This document shows positions 23,713-25,684 of a stretch of DNA of 25,684 nt, piece after piece. Each line of letters begins with the position of its first letter. The first letter of the stretch is position 1. The DNA comes from Ruminococcus sp. (GTDB lineage: Bacteria > Bacillota > Clostridia > Oscillospirales > Ruminococcaceae): the NCBI GenBank assembly GCA_014799765.1, contig JAAVHK010000151.1, forward strand, positions 1-25,684, in the 5' to 3' direction. The position numbers and the translations under genes are program-made. The notes beneath the pieces were generated by a model. It was given only the letters and a program-made list of their open reading frames with translations, did no database searches and had not been told where the DNA came from.

Positions 23713-25048
23713 ATGGATAACAGAACAATATATTTGGATAATAAAACAGTATATTACGCCCACCACCGCCTAAACCAGCAACATTACTTATACTCGAAAA
23801 GGGAAGAGATGTAAAAGTTGTCCAACTGAACGGCGATATGCGTCTTGGCAGAAAGTCGCCTGATTCATACAGCGATATTATGCTTGATTCCGGAATTGCT
23901 TCACGTAATCACGGGGATTTTTCTTTCATTGACGATGCTTACTACAGTATCATTCAGGCAGGTGGAAAATAATTGATAATAACAGTAAAAACGGTATTTT
24001 TGTAAATAAAAATGCAATAAATACCGAACAATATCTCAATCCGTCAGATGTAATCCGCATTGCCAATACAACTCTTATTTTTACAGGAAATGAAATAATA
24101 TATAATTCCGTGGATTCTTCGGTGACACAGTCAGGGCATTTTGATTATAATAACCGTTCCGTAATAATGAACGTAAATATCAACGAAGTAAAGGCAAAAA
24201 GAAGTACTTTCGGTAAAAAGAAAACACTTCTGAAAGATATAAACCTTAATATCGAAACAGGCGATTTTATACTTGTACTCGGCGGAGCAGGTGCAGGAAA
24301 ATCTACCGTTATAAAGGCGATAACCGGTCAGAAACACGATACAGAACAGACCCTTGATATAAAAGGCGATATATTTCTTGAGGGCATGAATCTATATAAA
24401 AATCTCAGGATTCTTAAACATAAAATAGGAATAGTTCCGCAATATCCCGACTATCGTGCAAATGATATGGTTTATAATACTATCATGGATTCCGCAAAAT
24501 TACAGCTTGCTTCGGAATACAGCAGACAGGAAATCAAACAGCGGGTTGACGACGTTATAGAAAGTATGATGCTTTCTTCGATAAAAAACAGTATGCTTGG
24601 TATCATAAGCGGTGGTCAGCGGAAAAGAGTTCAGGTAGCTATAAAAGCAGTAGGAGATATGAGTTTTTTCACTTTCGATGAACCTGATGCCGGTCTTGAC
24701 GTTGCCGGACGTGTTGACCAGATGAAACAAATTACAAAACCGATAACTCCGGAACAGGCGATAGATAATTCACAGGAACTGAAATATTGTACGGATTCCG
24801 GAAAGGCAGGTCTGATGATTTCGCATTATCCCGACGATGTGGCGGATATGTATAAAAAAGTAATCGTGCTTGCGAAAAGCAGAACGGATGATGCCGGACA
24901 TCTTGCATATTATGGCGATATTCCTAATGCACTTGCATTTTTCGGGGTTAAAAAACTAAGTGAAATTGTTCTTGAAATAAACTATGAGGGCGGTAGAGGC
25001 AGAGGCGACGAATTTATTCAGAAGTTTGAAAATACAAGGAGAGGTTGA
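23713..25048 (+). pseudogene. FHA domain-ABC transporter ATPase (ABCG-like), two frameshifts
   Basis: ATG at 23713 has AGAGG upstream. Coding sense runs through three frames. One missing C at 23759-23761 and one missing A at 23966-23969 would restore a protein of about 445 residues. Order: a short tip (MDNRTIYLDNKTVYYA), a PPPPKPA linker, and an FHA domain (about 24-125) with LGRKS, SRNH and DNNSKNGIFVN, which binds phosphothreonine. The ATPase domain follows (from about 150): Walker A GGAGAGKST, Q-loop VPQYPDY, signature ISGGQRKRV, Walker B FFTFDEPDAGLD, and H-loop SHYPDD. The signature is of the ABCG type. It would pair with the ABC-2 permease downstream, gated by Ser/Thr phosphorylation. 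The unbroken part from 24110 still encodes a full ATPase domain. Error or decay cannot be decided. Confidence 0.85.
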
Positions 25049-25050
25049 TT

Positions 25051-25684
25051 ATGAAAACTTCAATGATAAAACAGATACCTGTTTATGTGGTAAAAAACGG
25101 CAGACTTTTTAAAAATCAGAAAGACTGGAAATTCATTATAATTGCCGGTGTTATTTCATTTCTTGTATGTTCGATTGTCGGTGAAGATATGTTTTCAACC
25201 TACGAATCGACAAAATCAGGTTTTTTTGCTATTACCTCCTCGGCAATATGGATAGGTGTATTTAATTCAATTCAGCGTATCTGCATACCATTACAAGTGA
25301 ATATCGTTCCGGACTTCATATAAGTGCATATATAATGTCTCACATTATTTTTGATTTTTAATATGTCTTATACAAAGTATTATTCTAATGGGCATATGTA
25401 TGATTTATATTGATTTTCCGTCAGAGGGAATAATATTCGGGAAATCTGTAATTGAATATTTCATAACAATTTTTCTTATCGTCTGGAGTTCGGATATAAT
25501 GGGCATAATGATTTCCTCGGTAGCTTCAACACCTAACGTCGCAATGACCGCCATGCCGTTTGTACTTATTTTACAGCTTGTAATGAGTGGCGTACTCTTT
25601 GAACTTAAAGGCTGGGCTGAAAAAATTGCAGATATTACTTTCAGTAAATGGGGAATGTCTGCACTCGGAAGTATAGGAAATCTG
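25051..25684 (+). pseudogene. ABC-2 type permease, N-terminal part (frame broken; runs off right edge)
   Basis: ATG at 25051 follows AAGGAGAGG and overlaps the end of the ATPase gene region. The first frame stops at 25323 after one hydrophobic segment and GVFNSIQRIC, a motif of ABCG-like permeases normally followed by KER and EYRSGL. EYRSGLHISAYIMSHIIFDF is found in a second frame, and after a five-T run (25355-25359) LICLIQSIILMGICMI and further helices lie in a third, open to the window edge (SDIMGIMISS, VMSGVLFELKG). The break near 25283-25295 seems to lack about ten bases compared with the family; the T-run break needs one base. This would be the membrane partner of the FHA-ABC ATPase, exporting an unknown substrate. 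Confidence 0.8.

Noticed and set aside
1..25684. CRISPR arrays, tRNA or rRNA genes, insertion sequences, prophage, toxin-antitoxin or known defence genes
   Set aside because: I looked for regular repeats, clover-leaf or rRNA-like sequence, transposase motifs and defence nucleases on both strands and saw none.

Overview
The window looks like chromosomal DNA of an AT-rich Gram-positive anaerobe of the Clostridia, most likely Ruminococcus or a close Oscillospiraceae relative. This is inferred from low GC, AGGAGG-type ribosome binding sites, near-consensus sigma-A promoters, a CDP-glycerol transferase, an ECF-transporter S component and a consensus parS site. No rRNA, tRNA, CRISPR array, insertion sequence or phage gene was recognised. 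Region 1 (left edge to about 12.0 kb, all minus strand) is one surface-polysaccharide operon. It starts at a textbook promoter (TTGACA, 17 bp, TATAAT at 12024-12052). In transcription order it encodes a UDP-glucose dehydrogenase, then GmhA, a fused HddC-GmhB enzyme and HddA, which together are all the activities needed to make GDP-D-glycero-alpha-D-manno-heptose from sedoheptulose 7-phosphate. Next come a WecG/TagA-type transferase, a GT4 transferase, a hexapeptide acetyltransferase, a CDP-glycerol-type glycerophosphotransferase, a GT2 transferase, a Wzy-like polymerase, a Wzx-like flippase and the start of an acyltransferase-3 gene. The product is predicted to be a flippase/polymerase-dependent capsule or wall glycan containing heptose and uronic acid and decorated with acyl and phosphoglycerol groups. 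No initiating lipid-phosphate sugar transferase is visible. Region 2 (12.1-15.8 kb, minus strand) is an envelope-sensing module: an ECF sigma factor, a membrane-anchored beta-propeller protein that probably serves as its anti-sigma/sensor, and a small lipoprotein, ended by a strong terminator. Between this module and region 3 lies a perfect 16-bp parS palindrome (15772-15787), suggesting the origin-proximal part of the chromosome. Region 3 (15.85-18.77 kb, minus strand) is an operon for a membrane-anchored GH25 muramidase, an unknown 160-residue protein, an ECF S component and a ROK sugar kinase, with clear promoter and terminator. Region 4 (18.98-21.74 kb, plus strand) has a membrane GGDEF diguanylate cyclase broken by a frameshift, the remnant of a small gene broken at least twice, and an unknown membrane protein that converges on gpsA; the two share a terminator hairpin. 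Region 5 (22.7 kb to the right edge) has divergent promoters for gpsA and for an operon of a small membrane protein, an FHA-ABC ATPase and its ABC-2 permease. The last two carry single-base frameshifts. Roughly eight reading-frame breaks fall at the left edge and in the right-hand 6.4 kb, while the 18 kb between them is clean. Whether these are sequencing/assembly errors or real gene decay cannot be settled from the sequence alone.
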